Positions 52,625 to 64,000 of a stretch of 64,000 nt of DNA are shown here, in pieces. The DNA lies in the NCBI GenBank assembly GCA_025174535.1, contig JALBUN010000011.1, forward strand, positions 930,001 through 994,000, read 5' to 3'. Under the pieces are notes generated by a model, which was given only the letters and a program-made list of their open reading frames with translations, made no database searches and was not told where the DNA came from. The translations under genes and the position numbers were made by a program. The DNA comes from Cantharellus purpuraceus. Its lineage: Eukaryota; Basidiomycota; Agaricomycetes; Cantharellales; Hydnaceae. Within the stretch, counting starts at the first letter, position 1, and every line of letters starts with the position of its first letter.

Positions 52625-55319
52625 TCACTGAAGGGATGGGTCGAGGTTGTCATATATGTTGCAGAGCTGCTCCCAGGCCTTGTTGGGATGCACGGATTCC
52701 GGGCCAAACAGAATGCCTGTAGGGAGTATACAGGGTGAAAAAAACGACCCTTATCATAAGCAGATTCCACGCCTACCTGCAGGGTCCTCGGCGAAAACGG
52801 CGGCGAGGCCGGCCTCTACAGGACCACGTCGGCATGGACAAGAGCATAAATCAAACCAGAGTTGCACTTACCCAAATGCCAGTCGATATGGCAATGCATG
52901 AACCATGGACCTAGATACCAAGGCCATCAACTCCCGCACGGATGGATGACGTCAGTGGCTTCTTCTCACCAGAATTGTCGGTTTTGAACCTGATGCGGAC
53001 TGGGTTGTCTACGGTCCCACCACTGGCGACAACGTCGCGACGAGGAGGGTTGACATAATTAGGGGGACCTCCAGAATTAGACTGGATTACGTCGAATACG
53101 TGTCCACTATACAAACTTTCAGCCACGCACAGACAATAAAAGGCGCTGATGAATACGCACTGCAAATGGAATGCGTGCCCAGGGAAACCTATAAATGACA
53201 CTTCGATGATGGAGTTCGGTTTCAAGACAAACGTATTCTCGTTTGTAGTGAATGAAGAGCTAACATATCCCTTAGGTTGGTACAGACATTGCAGGAGATG
53301 GGCGCACTCGTTCATGGCACCATACGCAAGGATCTTCAATAGAGTTGGCATTGATGGCGGCTTGTATTGAATGCCATTGATAATCTGCGGGAGCCGAATA
53401 TCAAACTGAATGCAGGGACCTCACTTTCTGTAGAAGGCTTACCCAGCGATCCCCATTCTCAGCTGTAGTAGTGAAAGTAAAGTTGAAAACCTGGTCGGCA
53501 GGTGCAGAACCGCCTGGCGCTCCCGGGTTCACAAGAGGCTATGGACAGATCAGCGATGAAGCGACATGACCAGATAAACATGACGACAATCATTTTATAC
53601 TCTTGGAATTCGATCCCTCCAGGTACGAGACCTGTCGGCTGAGGAGCGGTGGGTTCGGCATCAGGCGCCCCATCATAGTGAAGAACAGCAAAGGTATCGG
53701 TCCCGTTGACTGTTAATAAAAGAAACACGTCAGTTGACAGGTCAGGCTAGTGTCTGACTCACAGTTGGGATTTGTACTTGAGGTCGTCCTATCACGTATG
53801 GTCTGAGTCGCGCTGATCCCTGAGAAGCGACTTGGTGAACACAAGACCTGATGTCGCAAGTAGGGATATATGACGCTTACAGTAATTATCGACGGGTTGG
53901 TTGGCATTGACCTGTTCATGGACCGTTAGATTACCATCTTAATCTATGACAAAACTTACTATAACGCTGTAGCGTTGTCCAGTCAGAATAGGAATAGAGT
54001 CCACCGTGTAGGGCTCATGAGCAACACCTCAACCAGTTTTTAGCGTAATGTCCGTCACCAATTATAGATGACAAATCGGAGACTGACCATCGGCCTCGAT
54101 GACTGTCATTGAATGACCAGCAATAGAGAACTCAAAGAATCCTACAAGGAGAGACATTAGTCCTTAGAGGTAATATAGAGGATTTTCTCACCTTCGGCAG
54201 ACAAACCAATGATACGGAAGCGATATCGTAACCCTTGTACGACGTTGATTCTAGCACGATCAATAAACGTCGGACCGCCGGCGTATCGTCCCACCCCATT
54301 GATGAGGCCGGAGTCGGGTACAGGCTCTGGGGCTCCGGCAAACCACTCATCTAAGATGAAAGCAACATGAAGTAATGCACACGCAATACTTTAAAACTTC
54401 CGTACTGGTTGCACCAAGGGCAGCGGGGTGGTACCAATCTGCTAGAGTAATCACGCTATACAGGGCATCAGTGCTCCACGTGCTGGTAATTCGTTGAGTG
54501 ACTGAAAGAGCTTACGTAGATTCGTCGTCCACATCGTACAAATCCCCCTGAGGGTCATCCGGGTCGTCTATTGGTAAAATTAGGCCATGAGGCAGAAAAA
54601 CAATTTTATTAAACTCACAGATGATCATAGGCCCTCGGATACCATCGACGTATTGGGTACTCAAATGGCTATGATACCTTTGGATAGTCAACCAATCAGT
54701 GTAAATGGCATGGATATTGAATGCAGTAAAGACCAGAATGTTCCGGCTTGCTCGCCAAGTACAATCTTATATTTATAAGAGTGACTATACACACAAGTCA
54801 GAAACAATCTGTCAGTCGAGCAATCTGGACAAACTCTGGAGCAATTGGACACTGAGTGACAAATGATGGGCCGTCATTTCTAGCGGGTTTTGTAAATAAG
54901 GATTGTGTGTTCGAGCAACAGGCACACCCACTGTGCGTTCCGAGGCTGAAACTGAGAGAACTGGTCAAAGATCGCCTCTTTGTCATAGCTCAGGCACCTA
55001 CAATTCCATGCCAGTGCTATATGCAGTGTTACCAAACAAAAAAAACCGGAAACATGTGAACGAAGCAACGTACAATGCTGGTGCTGCGACGCATGGTGGG
55101 ATCTTCAAGGTCGTTAAACACACGCACAGAGATATGGTCGCCTTTGTTAGCTGCCAAGAGGGGACCAGGAAATATGCCGTTGACGAGTGAGGCACTGCGC
55201 ACAAACCCATCTGGAGCGACAATGGCATTTCCAACGACCCATTCGTGGACAAACCCGGCGTCGTGAGCTGCAGCAGTCAAAGCAAGTGTCAACGCCCCCG
55301 CGATAAAGAACAAGGTCAT
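52625..55319 (-). CDS. Laccase (multicopper oxidase), secreted, 20 exons, 551 aa
   Basis: Laccase oxidises phenols and reduces O2 to water; it is extracellular. Exons (minus, 5' to 3'): 55319-55074, 55016-55002, 54951-54932, 54879-54835, 54784-54734, 54677-54619, 54567-54516, 54455-54406, 54350-54192, 54141-54088, 54027-53960, 53911-53881, 53819-53763, 53709-53588, 53538-53443, 53384-53161, 53106-52970, 52910-52872, 52815-52777, 52716-52625. All 19 introns are GT-AG, 48-61 bp, and phases close exactly to 552 codons. Signal peptide: [18 protein letters not shown]. All four copper motifs are intact: HWHG (exon 2), WYHSH (exons 5-6), HAFHLHGH (exons 16-17), [12 protein letters not shown] (exons 18-19). 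The T1 axial position is Leu. Exon 16 carries about 16 extra residues ([14 protein letters not shown] region) beyond the usual laccase. Confidence 0.96.
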
Positions 55320-55365
55320 ATCGGCAAAGGAGACTGGGAGATCAGTAATTGGACTAACGGTAAGC

Positions 55366-55372
55366 TTTTATA
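55366..55372 (-). promoter_or_regulatory. TATA box of the laccase gene
   Basis: TATAAAA on the minus strand lies 47 bp upstream of the laccase ATG, followed by a short leader. The spacing fits a fungal core promoter. Confidence 0.6.
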
Positions 55373-57420
55373 CTGTAGTTGCTCATAGGATCTCGGAGCA
55401 CCTGTTGCTCCAGCCATGTAATTAGTGCGGCCTTTTCCAAGAACACGATGCTAAGCAGAAAACTTACTGTTCCTGACTCGTCTTACTACCTCTAGGAGAC
55501 AAATAGGTGAACGTGGACAACCTTGTGGTATGTGTCGAAATGGAGGTAAAGGACTTGACTAAACAAACAATGGAGTCGCAGTAAAGTTGACAGGGTTCAC
55601 GGCGCTCCTCCATTGAGGAATTCGGAATGCTTCACAAGAGGTCTCAGGTGACCTCTTTTTCTGGTGGACCTGGTTTGGAAACTAGCAGTCGGCGGGTTGT
55701 GGTAACAGCAGGTTCAATTCCCTTAGATGCCCCATTTGAAAGCCCGAACGCAGCCCGGCCTTTACACATGTTCTAACCGGCTATAATGCTCGCATCGTTC
55801 AAGGGTATCGAATTGTTCATTTGTATTGCTTGTTCTGAAACAGGAGACGCATAATTTCAATTGCACGTTTAGGGGGATCAAGCATGCGCGGAAAGCGGAC
55901 ACTTGCCCTGGTAAAGCGTGGAATATGATGAGAGGTCGTGGTCGTCACCATTGATTAATAACTCCACCATACGCCGCTTACAAAACGACTACGATGCGTT
56001 CGTATTCTCTCCGAAAGATGGGCAACACACCGGCATCTCCCCTCTTAGAGTACACACCACACCATCGCAGCGGAATACACTCTCTCCCGTGATAGCTCTC
56101 GCCTGAGGTGCTCTCTACTCTTGCCCATAGCTCTCTCTGGCTTCGTTCCGACTTCTGCTCTCCTCTTCTGTGGAGCTGACACCTTGAGACACGGAGGGAC
56201 CTAGCATGGCTCAGTGACGGACCTATGACTCCTCCGTGAAAGCCATAAGGATCATGTTTTCGTGGAGGGCCCATTTCTATGCTTCGAGGGACGTACCCAG
56301 TTTTGTTCTCACGTCAAAACGACACGAGCAGAAGTATACGGTATTTGGAAAGGGGCAGTCTTCCCCAGCAGTCTCTTTTCTGTGCAGTTTCGGGTATAGA
56401 AATAACCTCATGCAGAATGGCGGTCCTCCTTTCGCTAACACGGCTTCGCTTTAGTTGTCCGTTTGCTACTATCACTGTAGACGCTTGCAATTGTGGCAAT
56501 GGATCACCCTTCACGATATGTTGTGTACCAAGTAAAGCGAACAGATGTCGTAGAATACTGCATTGCCACGGTACTCGTAATAAGAGATTTGTGACCTAGT
56601 GAAAACCGTCTCGAAATGTGCCGTCAATTGCCTATACTAATTTACAGTTGGCACCTGGGTCTAAGTAATTTATACATCTCAGTGTCATTCTAATGGTCCA
56701 CTGGCGAGTTACAACTTCGGAACGCATCCAGCCTCAGACGACAGGTAATTGAACGCATTGTCACCCAACAACACTACGAATTGCCTTGGGGATAGCATCA
56801 ACACTGCAAGTGCTGATATGCAACGATCGATGCTCTGATGCTCTAATGCTTCACGTAGACATTGTGGCTCCGGATTGTGCTTTACAGCTGATTTAACCTC
56901 GCGTGCAAATTAACCGCAGTGGAAAATAAAACACTCCTACCAGAGGGACACAGCGCTACGCGTGCGGCCGTGTGGGTTGTGCAATAATATCTAGTGTCCA
57001 CCGCCTTGAATTATCCAACCATGAGCAAACTGACCCACTAGGGTGTAACGTGAACATTTTACTGTATAAACAGGTACACGTCAACACCACTCGGGCAACA
57101 CGCAATGTTATGGGAATCTAACGCGTGTTCGCAGCGAAACAGTGATGGATGAATGCTACACGTTGCATATTGATGAGATGACTGCGGGCCCGTTCGGGTC
57201 GCGCTCGAGTAGTCAAAAGGTGTTGCATGGAGGGGCATCCATCGTATTTGTCTTGCGACATTGCCTCTGACCTAGTAATATTATACGACGGAATACATTA
57301 GTAGCAACACTCTGGAATGCACGAATCATTCAGCCCCACATTCCTGGTGAATATTCGTCAGAAGCGTGAGTACCCAAGGCCAATAAAGAACGGACACCAC
57401 CGAACACGCAAATCCCAAGC
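55373..57420. other. Gene-poor stretch upstream of laccase
   Basis: It should hold the laccase regulatory region. I see no supported gene. Confidence 0.4.
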
Positions 57421-58110
57421 TTCTACTCCTTATTGAAGAGCCAGACTGACACTAATAGAACCACCAAGGCCACAAGCCCGAAAAGCGGCGTGCGAACGAC
57501 AAAAGACGACCCCGATATTGAAATGCTGATGTCTTCGAATGGCCGGGACCAACTATCCTCATTGCAAGGTACTGTAGTAGGCCGGAGCGTGCAGGTGAGT
57601 CTTCTCAGAGGAACATGCGTGATAGAATGAATGCAGCTGCAATTGCCGGTGCTGCAAATAATACACGCCAGTCAGAAAAGTCTGCCAATAATAATGATTT
57701 GAACTGTGTATACACACGAATCGATCTTGTCAGTGCCCAACGTCAGTTAATTCAACGAAGAAATTGCATATGCAACAAGCGGTCAGTGCACCCCGCGTTC
57801 TTCTCCCGCCACTCCGGATGCCGAGACGAGGGTTGGCCGCATGCAGTTGGAGTCATGCCCCCTCTACTAGAAGGATCGATGAGCATTGGCTAGAAAGGCC
57901 AGATTCTGGAACGGAGTGCCGGCCGTGGGGATGAAGACATGGACCGAGGAGCGTTGCACAGACGTATATCTTCGGCGGCAGACGTTCAGCAGCAAGGTGC
58001 AACAATAACAGAGAACACTCAGGCAGCACGCCAAAATGTGAAAGGCCAAGGGGCACGGAGAAATTCGGAGACCCAGCCAGGCGGTTATTCCAGTGACTCC
58101 GTGGTCAAGT
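57420..58110 (+). repeat. Third, weak copy of part of the segmental duplication
   Basis: ACCAACTATCCTCATTGCAA then GGTACTGTAGTAGGCCGG parallels GGTACTATAGTAGATCAC (30129) and GGTAGTGTAGTAGATCGC (48980). CAGGCGGTTATTCCAGTGAC (58078) parallels AAGGCGTTTATTCCAGCGAC (30522). Confidence 0.45.
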
Positions 58111-58789
58111 GACACCCTTCCCGAGCGCGTAGGCTTGAAACCAACCATCATCCCCGTGACACGATGGATATCCAACGACGGGGGGAACGACATGCAGCAC
58201 CCTACCATCGCGCCCGACCCTCATTCTGCTCGACACCAAGCCTCCCCCCCCCCCTGCGCTAGGACAACTTGTGAATCCCCACGGCCAGAGACGCCTATCC
58301 CGCCGTGTTTGCAGCAAACACCCCACACTGAAACCCACATGAGAAGTAGTGTGAGTGCTTCGGGGCATTTCTTTTTCACTTGTCGCTCGTTTCACTCAAC
58401 CCGAGTCAAACTGTATGCGCTACTAGATATACCCTCTGATGGTCATCGTCATCGGCGACAGACACCTTCTCCGGTCGCAACACACACCAGCCCAGCTACC
58501 TTTTCTCCTCCAAAGGCGACGATGCGGATACGGGCGATGGCGAGGGCGAAGACGATTTGACACGAGGTTCCCCGTACACTGGCACTGGAGACGGTCAGAG
58601 ATGGAGCGGTGAGTGTCACGTCTCCAAGGATGATACATGATAGAGCATACTAACAATCCATGCAGCGTGGATGTTCAAGATACGAGCATGCTCTGCGACC
58701 TTTTCCGGGGCGGCGAAAACACGACGATGGCACCCATTCTGTTCTCGTGGAGTAGAGACACGGATGCGTGACTAGGAGGAATGCTGGAA

Positions 58790-59620
58790 CGCGAGTCGTG
58801 AGTCTCTTCATTCTATAGCAGACTGAGATAATCAAGCCTGAACAATTATCATAAGAGTACGTGTTGCAGGCCATTCGGTCGGAAGGTATGTCTGCAGGAC
58901 TGTAGGTGTTGGGCACGAGCCGTAAGTCTCACAACTGTGAAATGACCCGCCCATTGAGGCATTTACATTCTCTGTCAGTTGAAGTGCCAATGGTTCATAG
59001 GGAAACTGGGAGAGATGGGTGTGGGCTCTTGCCAACATCCATCCCTCACAGTTTTCCCCAGCCTCCAACACGCCTTTCCGTTCTGCTGGCAGTGGGGTGT
59101 AGACGTGATTAGGAACGAGGTCAGACGCAAGCTGTGAGTCTTCCGGTTTGAGACAGGATTGTCCGCTGAGGATACTATCCACCTTTGTAGCCTGAACATC
59201 AACGATGCGAATGCGCCCGTGTGAAGGATTGGGAAGTTGGATGCAAGTCGTGAGTCTTATAAGTAGAACGCGCGATCGAGTTGATGACGGTATGCGTAGC
59301 TCGAGGATCCACAACAAGACTCTGCTGTGCCGGTGATCATCTTGCCAGACATGCGTGCAAGACTGGAGGTTCGAATGCAAGGTGTGGGTCTAATAAGTCT
59401 TGACAGAAGTTGTGATTGAGTTGATGATAGTATCCATACATGTGACGGACTGGGAGCAGGTCGGGTGTAAACCGTGAGTCTTACGAGTCTGGAAAAGGAC
59501 ACGCGATGGAGATGACGACGGTCTGCTTATCTTGATACGCTAGCCATTGGGCGTGGGATTATGTATAAGAGACTGTGGAGCAAACCTGATTGATGCAAGT
59601 TGTGAGTGTTTCACCTTGTT
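58790..59620 (+). repeat. Decayed tandem array built on a GTGAGTCTT-containing unit
   Basis: Variants of GCAAGTCGTGAGTCTTATAA recur at about 58793, 58917, 59127, 59243, 59378, 59464 and 59594, spaced roughly 86-135 bp (one gap about double). Several are followed by a GATTGAGTTGATGA-like word. It could be an old minisatellite or repeated exon/intron-donor relics. Confidence 0.6.
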
Positions 59621-62082
59621 GAATAAAAAAAACATAAAAACAACTGATAAGAAGATATTCACATTCTGCGTAGCTCGATGGCTCAAGAATACGAAGACGA
59701 ATAACGCATGCCATTCAAGTAGCAGACAAGTCCTCGCCAGACGATCGATCGACACAAGTGTCAGACAGTCAAGACATGGCCTCTCCGACGTTGCGATCCC
59801 CCATAGCCTGCAACTTGACTCGAGAGAACTCGGAATGTCAGCAAAGCAAAAGCCCTCCTTCCTTTGATGATTGAACGAGTGAAAGACGTTTGTTGGTCGT
59901 CCATGCATTCTGTCCAGGTGAGTGTTTGTTTTTTTGACAATGCCCTCCCAAATCTCAATTGACGTGTTGTCACGATGAAGAATTGATACATGCTTAGATC
60001 TGACGCTTCTTATCAAAGTTTTGTCGACGGGTGACGAAACAAATAGGCATATTTAAATGGTGAGCAATATGAAACGTGCATTGAAGGACTGTATCTCTTA
60101 CTGTGCACACCAGCCACGACCGTCGCAAAGCCTTTCAAGATAAAAATGCTTCTGGGACAAGCACGTTCCGATACTGAACATGATCGTGGACGGTGGCCCT
60201 TGACACGCGAATCAACTCGATAGGGTGGGTGGTCCGTGTGTGTGGCACCCACACGTCTCGTGGCACTAGTATGCTGCCCCGATAGCGACGACAAACTCGA
60301 TGTATACTCCGGTTTACATACAGGCAACGCAAAAGCCTATTTGCACTCGAGCAGACACTGGTCGTTGGCACGATGGGCGGCGAGAGAGTGTCGATAGGGA
60401 GCACGGCCGTGAACAACGGTTGATGGGCTCGCGTGTGGGGGACACACACGTGCACGATCGTGCGTGGGCCCCATCCAGCGGCGTTATCAACGACAATCGT
60501 ATCACGGCGATGCTTCATACGGACGTCGAGTCGCAGACGGATGGAGTGAAGAAAAGCGCGGTATAGCTCTGGCTCTGTACTCGCCTAAGTCGGTCTCTGG
60601 GGACTTTTGAACCACCAGTGCTTAAGCCAGCACATGCATGGCGTCCCCATCGAGGACAGGGAATACACAGCGGTGCCACCATCGTACAAGGAGAAGAGAG
60701 TGGGAAAGAGGGCGAATATGGTGCTAGCGCCCTGCCTGAAATACCTGGCCGATGAGTGGGACACTAGAGTGTTTTTATAAGCTGCCGAGTGGTCCGCCGT
60801 TTGCATTCCGTCGCTTCAAGACTGCCACGTCTTGCCTGCCATCTCGCTTCACGACTCGGTTCTCTTATTATCGATAAACTGCCCTTCGCGCCTTGCTGTC
60901 ACATGTCGATTGCTAGATGGGGCCTCCCTTTTGCGAGTATTCTGGGGCTACTGCGTGTTTGGGTTGGGTGTACGTACGTGAGGGTTCACAAAGTGCCTTG
61001 GAAGGTGCTCAAGAGGCTGCTGCTGGTCCAGGCGGACGACGCATTTGTGTTCCATTTTAGCAATGACTTGTTCGTACTACACTATACTCGACGGTGCATG
61101 GATATCACGTACGCAAGTGTCGGGTCTAGCGTGGTCTCGTGGTAGTTGGCTTGCACGGCCACGGTCGCGGGCATGTGGACCACCCAGCCCCATCAAATAC
61201 CTTCCACCTCGGAACTTTGGAGCGTCCTCACATCCCACGGCCTACCTGCGGAATTCAGAAATTGCATTTCCATCGTCTGGGCGCATGGTTCTCTCACAAA
61301 AGGACATGAGTGACGGGGCGCAAAGCAAGTGTTAGAAGAGTTGTGGATCATGTTATGAATGTCGCAAGACAGCCCACGCAGGTAAGTATCCTGATATTGA
61401 TAGCTAGGATCCTCATTGGATAGAGTGGGTACTGATGGTCTTTGTCAGACAATGCGTCTTTTAGCACGACGCTACGTCTACACGGAATACGGTTTGCAGA
61501 GTGTTCTGGCCTTGACGCTGTCAATCCTGGTGGCAACTAATGTGCGTGCTATACGTGTATTTATGTCTTTGTTTTTTAAGACAGAGACGATTAGATTGGG
61601 TGGGGGGTTACTGGCTATGAGACGAGCGGTATTGTGTTTGGTAGATTTGATGATGGTGTTGGTCACAACATGTACAAGAAGGCACCAGACTGACACCACG
61701 TGGGAGCTCGTTTGGCTTGCGTGCATAAAGTCTGTTGAGTGTGTTCCCGTCGAGAGGTGTGGGTGATGTTTCTACCGTTGGTAGTCTTGCGGGGCTTGGT
61801 GCGTAGTAGACTGGGCGTAGCTCATCGACCAACGTGGTGTTGTACGCCACACCCTGCGAGTGCCACAAGTTTAGGTATTTCCTCAGAAGCTGCCTGCGGT
61901 GATGCTCGCTAACCCTAGGCCTCTGCTCTCTAGAGCTTACCACCGAGACATAACTAGCTCAGACACGGGTATGCGTGCTAGACGCGCCGCGCCGCTGCCT
62001 CCATGCTCTAGATCCCTTTTTACGTCCGAGACAGGCGGCGCGAGACGTCCGTGAAGCCGAGACTCTGGATGGATTGCAAGTC
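59621..62082. other. Gene-poor stretch
   Basis: Short ORFs on both strands but no recognisable domain or consistent introns. GC-rich inverted words such as GTGTGGGGGACACACAC (about 60434) could form hairpins. Confidence 0.4.
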
Positions 62083-62090
62083 TATAAAAG
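62083..62090 (+). promoter_or_regulatory. TATA box of the secreted-protein gene
   Basis: TATAAAAG lies 168 bp before the ATG at 62258. The leader contains a possible 50-bp intron (62180-62229, GTGAGT…GTATAG). Confidence 0.5.
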
Positions 62091-62257
62091 GCCGTTAGAG
62101 TCGGTGAGACGGTGCATCTCTTCTCTACCTGAGCCGGACTCATCATACTCGACGTATTCTTGCGCATTCAGAGTGTAACGTGAGTTCCGTTTGCACGTGT
62201 GATGTCTGGATTCTGACGGTGCGGTATAGGAATTGTATATATTCTATCACGGTGATC

Positions 62258-62641
62258 ATGAAGGTCTCATCTGCGCTGCTTCTCTCGGCATTGTTTATCA
62301 GCACCTCCTCCACTCCACTCCTTTTCTCACCTGCCTTGAGCCTCCCAGACTCGGACGCCGTGCGTCACACGACCCCGCCCACAGCCACATCCACCGCCGC
62401 CCCAACCCCTGCACCTGCACCTGCACCCGCCAACCCAAACACCACCACCACAGCCATCCGACCCCCGTCCTCCCACATCACGACGCCGACACACACACGG
62501 CGAGACTCGCTGCTCCGTTTCTTTCTCCGCTCCTTGGCGCTTGGCGGGAGCGGCCATACGGCGGGGGATAGCATCGGTCCCGGACATACTATGGCCGTAA
62601 GGAAGCGCGGGGCTGTAAGGAGGTATAGAGCACACCCATGA
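62258..62641 (+). CDS. Small secreted Pro/Thr-rich protein, 127 aa
   Basis: ATG at 62258. The N-terminus MKVSSALLLSALFISTSS is a convincing signal peptide. The mature part is low-complexity: TTPPTATSTAAPTPAPAPAP, then a Thr/Pro/His stretch with likely O-glycosylation sites, then a hydrophobic patch (SLLRFFLRSLAL) and a basic C-terminus with KR and RR sites that Kex2-type proteases could cut. It has no cysteine, unlike most effector-like small secreted proteins. A possible upstream ORF start at 62180 is rejected because a good 5' UTR intron spans 62180-62229. The function is unknown. Confidence 0.6.
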   Translation: MKVSSALLLSALFISTSSTPLLFSPALSLPDSDAVRHTTPPTATSTAAPTPAPAPAPANPNTTTTAIRPPSSHITTPTHTRRDSLLRFFLRSLALGGSGHTAGDSIGPGHTMAVRKRGAVRRYRAHP

Positions 62642-62860
62642 GGGTGTCGTTCTATTGTATGTACTATTTGGTGTAAAACGAGCTTCGAGATGTATCCAGT
62701 TCACGTGGTCTGTTTCGGAAATAAAGTGGGGGTTTGCCAAGAGGAAGGGGGTCTCCCTGAATGAGATGGAGAGAACGGGAAGGTGGTCGTGTGCGCAAGT
62801 GGCGTTGTTGTGTTTTGGCCCGCACGATGATGTCATGTGGGTGATTTTGAGCAAGAAATG

Positions 62861-62869
62861 GTATAAAAA
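62861..62869 (+). promoter_or_regulatory. TATA box of the HABP4-like gene
   Basis: GTATAAAAA lies 62 bp before the ATG at 62923, with a CT-rich stretch (CTGCTCTCTCTCTCAG) between, typical of a strongly expressed fungal gene. Confidence 0.6.
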
Positions 62870-62922
62870 GGCGGGAACAATTCTCCAGCTGCTCTCTCTC
62901 TCAGACCACGCTCTCACCTGCA

Positions 62923-63666
62923 ATGACCCGCACCGAACGCAGCTTCAACCCACGCGCCATCCTCAGAGACAGGTCCGTGTTCCGCGCACACTCGTCGTGT
63001 CCTCGTGTCTCAATTATACGCTGCTCGTTTTGTGTGTCCTAGATCCGAGTCCAAGTCCGGCCTCGACAAGTCTGCGCGCAAGGGCGGCGCCGGTGCACAC
63101 AACTGGGGGTCCTACGCCGACGAGCAGAGCCACGAGTACGGCGCGGTCGAGGATTATCTCGAGGAGGATGTGGGCGGGCTGCTTGATGAGCACGGTGCGT
63201 GTGGCGGCGGTGCAACACATTCATGCCATGCTGTGCGGTCGTGTTGAATGGTTTTTTGGGGGGGGCGTGTGTGTTTGTTTTTAGTGACGGAGCATTTGGG
63301 ATCGGGTGTGTCAAAGGCGGCGGCGGCAGCGCATGACGGGAGCTTAACGGAGAGAAGGCCGAGTGTGCTCAGCGAGCAGGAAAGGCAGCAGGCCAGGGAG
63401 TTTAGGGCAAGGGCTCTCAAGGAAGGATGTGCGTTGTGGTTTCTGTCCAACTCTTCCCATTTGACTCGTTCCACCGTTGCTTTTGACTAGCCGACTTGGT
63501 GGCTATCGCGCGCACGTCGTCGGCCGTGTCCGGCTCTCCCCCTGGCAAGACGTCTACGGTCACTATCACCACCGATGCCCAGGTAAATAGACGGAACCCT
63601 TGATAAACGCCAGGCGATGCACCCTTCTGAGCCCGTTTCTTCTTACAGACCGCCGTGACGCCCTGA
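62923..63666 (+). CDS. HABP4/PAI-RBP1 (Stm1-type) small protein, 5 exons, 151 aa
   Basis: Exons: 62923-62972, 63043-63194, 63285-63428, 63491-63582, 63649-63666. Introns are GT-AG, 62-90 bp, and phases agree; total 152 codons including stop. The product starts MTRTERSFNPRAILRDR and has KSARKGGAGAHNWGSYADEQ at about residues 26-45. KGGAGxxNWG is the core of the HABP4/PAI-RBP1 family, whose members bind RNA or ribosomes. The rest is charged and probably disordered (EDYLEEDVGGLLDEH, SEQERQQAREFRARALKEG), ending in a Ser/Thr-rich tail. I infer a ribosome- or mRNA-associated role. Introns here are longer than in the laccase and F-box genes. Confidence 0.75.
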
Positions 63667-64000
63667 GGGCCCGGACCTGGACCTGGATCTCCTTATCGCA
63701 CTCAAAAGTTACCTTGACCAAACATGTTCAAAAAAAAACAAAAAAAAACAAGTAAAACCGAAAATACATAAAACAAAAAAAAACAAATCAAAGCACGATC
63801 TCTGATGCTCCCTCCCATGTAACTGTACCACCTGTACCCCCCGCCATTCGAATATCCATCCTATACTTACTCACTTGCTGTTACTGCTGCTGTGGCTACT
63901 TACCATGGGCAAGTTGTGTAAGGTAAGGAGACTCGCCAACTGGTCGTCTTTTGTACCTACCTACCTTTTTCTGTACCTATCGCCCCGTGCAGTGTGCCCC
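63667..64000. other. 3' flank of the HABP4-like gene
   Basis: A-rich runs (AAAAAAAACAAAAAAAACAA, about 63730-63785) follow the stop and probably lie in or near the 3' UTR. No other gene is seen to the window end. Confidence 0.5.

Noticed and set aside
53210..53290. Extra intron inside laccase exon 16
   Set aside because: The GT…AG pairs I tried break the frame or create a stop, while the frame is open throughout; left as coding, with the doubt noted in the findings.
59360..59385. tRNA-like B box GGTTCGAATGC
   Set aside because: No matching A box or cloverleaf can be drawn around it; it belongs to the decayed tandem array.
60789..61145. 118-aa plus-strand ORF
   Set aside because: Composition is Leu/Arg/Ser-rich without a signal peptide, domain or supporting promoter.

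Overview
The window looks like nuclear DNA of a basidiomycete fungus, most likely an Agaricomycete. The evidence is a 20-exon laccase, two 8-exon F-box-type genes with 48-56 bp introns, chromodomain Ty3/gypsy retrotransposons carrying an antisense Cys-cluster ORF, and TATA boxes at fungal positions. I cannot name a species.

About 1-28.4 kb is a nest of mobile elements. Two Ty3/gypsy families lie mainly on the minus strand. Family 1 has a 1,432-bp LTR, TGTATGGG...AAAACA: a solo LTR at 76-1470, two near-identical LTRs in inverted orientation (14740-16171, 23481-24912) around a broken gag-pol, and a fragment at 24913-25241. Family 2 has a ~528-bp LTR, TGTTACGC...ATAACA, and decayed pieces at 1-1937, 9706-14739 and 25242-27428, with many in-frame TGA codons that look like former CGA. 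A 565-bp AT-rich TIR element (MITE-like, 3-bp target duplications) sits inside the reverse transcriptase of both families. In family 2 it is present twice, and between the copies is a 6.6-kb AT-rich block flanked by TA (2508-9134). That block holds a broken DDE transposase of Harbinger/DDE_Tnp_4 type and at least eight small genes or ORFs I cannot assign. It is the best candidate for something undescribed. A third LTR family (25488-26904) and a LINE zinc-knuckle remnant complete the nest.

29-52 kb is gene-poor and built from diverged duplications. Two F-box-type paralogues (37738-39827, 44549-46607) share intron positions and upstream sequence, so they are a tandem duplication with a period of about 6.8 kb. 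They are bracketed by another pair of direct repeats (about 29.8-32.4 and 48.6-51.4 kb).

52.6-55.3 kb is a complete secreted laccase gene on the minus strand. 55.4-62 kb shows no convincing gene but contains a decayed tandem array (58.8-59.6 kb). The right end has a small Pro/Thr-rich secreted protein gene (62258-62641) and a five-exon gene with a HABP4/Stm1-like KGGAGxxNWG motif (62923-63666).

The host genes do not form an obvious pathway: the laccase is extracellular, the F-box proteins would act in ubiquitin ligase complexes, and the HABP4-like protein is probably RNA- or ribosome-associated.
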